Assembly: GCA_943369755.1 (NCBI GenBank)
Contig: CALROG020000054.1
Coordinates: 1 to 13,489, forward strand
Reading direction: 5' to 3'
DNA: 13,489 bases
Source of the DNA: CALROG01 sp943369755
GTDB lineage: Bacteria > Pseudomonadota > Gammaproteobacteria > Burkholderiales > Burkholderiaceae_C
The notes beneath the pieces are model-generated. The model saw nothing but the letters and a program-made list of their open reading frames with translations. It had not been told where the DNA came from and did no database searches. This document shows positions 12,739-13,489 of this stretch, in pieces (position 1 is the stretch's first letter; the number at the start of each line of letters is the position of its first letter). Both the position numbers and the translations under genes were made by a program.

Positions 12739-12741
12739 AGC
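12725..12741. repeat. 17-bp AT-rich palindrome over the btuC/btuD junction
   Basis: GCTAT-TAAATTC-ATAGC: perfect 5-bp arms around a 7-nt loop. It contains the btuD start codon (12736-12738) and part of the btuC stop, so the element itself forms the junction. Same arms and spacing as the palindrome at 10923-10939. Confidence 0.5.
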
Positions 12742-13489
12742 AAGTTCCCGCGCCCATGGCGCTGGCGGTGCATCAGCCACAGCAAATAGCTGCCGCCCAG
12801 CACGGCGGTCAGCACCCCCACCGGCAATTCTTGCGGTGCAATCAACCAGCGGGCCAGCACATCGGCGGCCATCAGCAGCAGCCCGCCCATCAAGGTGCTG
12901 AGCAAGATCAGCCGGCCGTGTGTGGTTTTGACGAAAGAGCGCACCAGGTGCGGCGCGGCCAGCCCGACAAACGCGATCAGCCCGGCCTGCGCCACAGCGG
13001 TGCCGGTGGCCAGCGCCAGCACTGCCACCAGCGCGGCGCGCATCGGCACCAGCGGCAGGCCCAGGCTGTGGGCGGTGGCCTCGCCCAGCGTCAGGCCGTC
13101 CAGCACCGCGCTCAAGGCCCAGGCCAGCGCCAGTGTGGGTGCCAGCATGACGGCCATCACGGCGCAGGCAGTCCAGCCAATAAAGCCGGTGCTGCCCAGC
13201 ATGAAGGCCTGCATAGCCTGCAAGATGTCGGGCTGCGCAACCGTCACCAGGTCTTTGGCGGCGCTGAGCACCACGCCCACGATCACGCCCGCCAGCAGCA
13301 GCCGCAAGGTGTGCTGCACACCCTTGGCCAGCGCCAGCGTGAGCAGCACGCCGGCTACCGCGCCGCCAAACGCCGCGCCGGTAAGCCCCAGGCGCACCAG
13401 CCATTGGGTGGCGAACGGCGACACCCCAAACAGCGCCAGTGCCAGCGCCACGCCCAGCGTGGCACCCGAGGCGCTGCCCAGCAAAAACG
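12735..13489 (-). CDS. btuC: Cobalamin/corrinoid ABC transporter permease, FecCD/BtuC type (partial)
   Basis: Inner-membrane permease of the BtuC/FecCD family. The frame is open to the right edge; about 250 residues are visible, and roughly the first 80 of a usual 330 are missing. The visible part begins FLLGSASGATLGVALAL, the typical early conserved loop, and continues with hydrophobic helices including HTLRLLLAGVIVGVVLSA. GLIAFVGLAAPHLVRSFV (about two thirds along) is the hallmark of the family and includes the region contacting the ATPase. It ends with LPVGVLTAVLGGSYLLWLM. The apparent TTG start at 13484 is an internal Leu. The stop overlaps btuD by 4 bp. The substrate is inferred from the downstream cobalamin genes; the binding protein (btuF) and receptor (btuB) would be elsewhere. 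Confidence 0.9.
   Translation of the reverse strand, partial: FLLGSASGATLGVALALALFGVSPFATQWLVRLGLTGAAFGGAVAGVLLTLALAKGVQHTLRLLLAGVIVGVVLSAAKDLVTVAQPDILQAMQAFMLGSTGFIGWTACAVMAVMLAPTLALAWALSAVLDGLTLGEATAHSLGLPLVPMRAALVAVLALATGTAVAQAGLIAFVGLAAPHLVRSFVKTTHGRLILLSTLMGGLLLMAADVLARWLIAPQELPVGVLTAVLGGSYLLWLMHRQRHGRGNLL

Noticed and set aside
11974..13404. A 476-codon minus-strand frame that would fuse extra sequence to the front of btuD
   Set aside because: The upstream part is btuC read in another frame (Arg/Gly/Ala-rich, no fold). The BtuD motifs begin at the ATG at 12738, which overlaps the btuC stop in the usual way.

Overview
The window looks like a chromosomal segment of a GC-rich betaproteobacterium, most likely family Comamonadaceae (Rhodoferax/Polaromonas-like). 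This rests on protein style, GC-rich codon use, and short AT-rich palindromes at gene junctions that resemble repeats I remember from that family. No database search was possible, so the taxonomy is inference.

Left part (1-4545). The C-terminal half of a LysR-type regulator is cut by the window edge and overlaps the start of nth (endonuclease III, intact catalytic Lys/Asp and 4Fe-4S cysteines). A UspA-like stress protein lies convergently and overlaps the nth end by 11 bp. Divergent from it is a two-gene unit: a Slam/DUF560-type outer-membrane protein (TPR domain plus beta-barrel) and a secreted protein with an N-terminal FecR domain and a C-terminal region resembling the TbpB-like barrels of Slam cargo. 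This pair is a candidate type XI secretion system with an unusual FecR-headed cargo.

Right part (4555-13489, all minus strand). Transcription runs right to left through btuC (partial), btuD, a 31-codon apparent cobO remnant, cobD, cobT, cobS, cobC, an RCC1-like periplasmic propeller gene, cobQ and a family III CoA-transferase. Most junctions are 1-4 bp stop/start overlaps, so this is very probably one operon. It encodes corrinoid import (BtuCD), amidation of the corrin ring (CobQ), aminopropanol attachment (CobD) and lower-ligand assembly (CobT, CobS, CobC). Its promoter, and any cobalamin riboswitch, would lie beyond the right edge. cobU/cobP, btuF, a threonine-phosphate decarboxylase and an intact cobO are not in the window.

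Main points of interest: (1) cobQ carries an in-frame extra segment of about 26 codons that looks like an inserted 78-bp palindromic repeat, close to the conserved nucleotide-binding region; (2) a 31-codon ORF between btuD and cobD reads like the two ends of CobO/BtuR joined together; (3) an RCC1-like propeller gene is translationally coupled to cobC; (4) the FecR/Slam pair; (5) 17-bp GCTAT-N7-ATAG palindromes sit exactly at the btuC/btuD and cobD/cobT junctions. No gene-free stretch exceeds about 105 bp. I saw no tRNA, rRNA, CRISPR array, IS element or strong intrinsic terminator.
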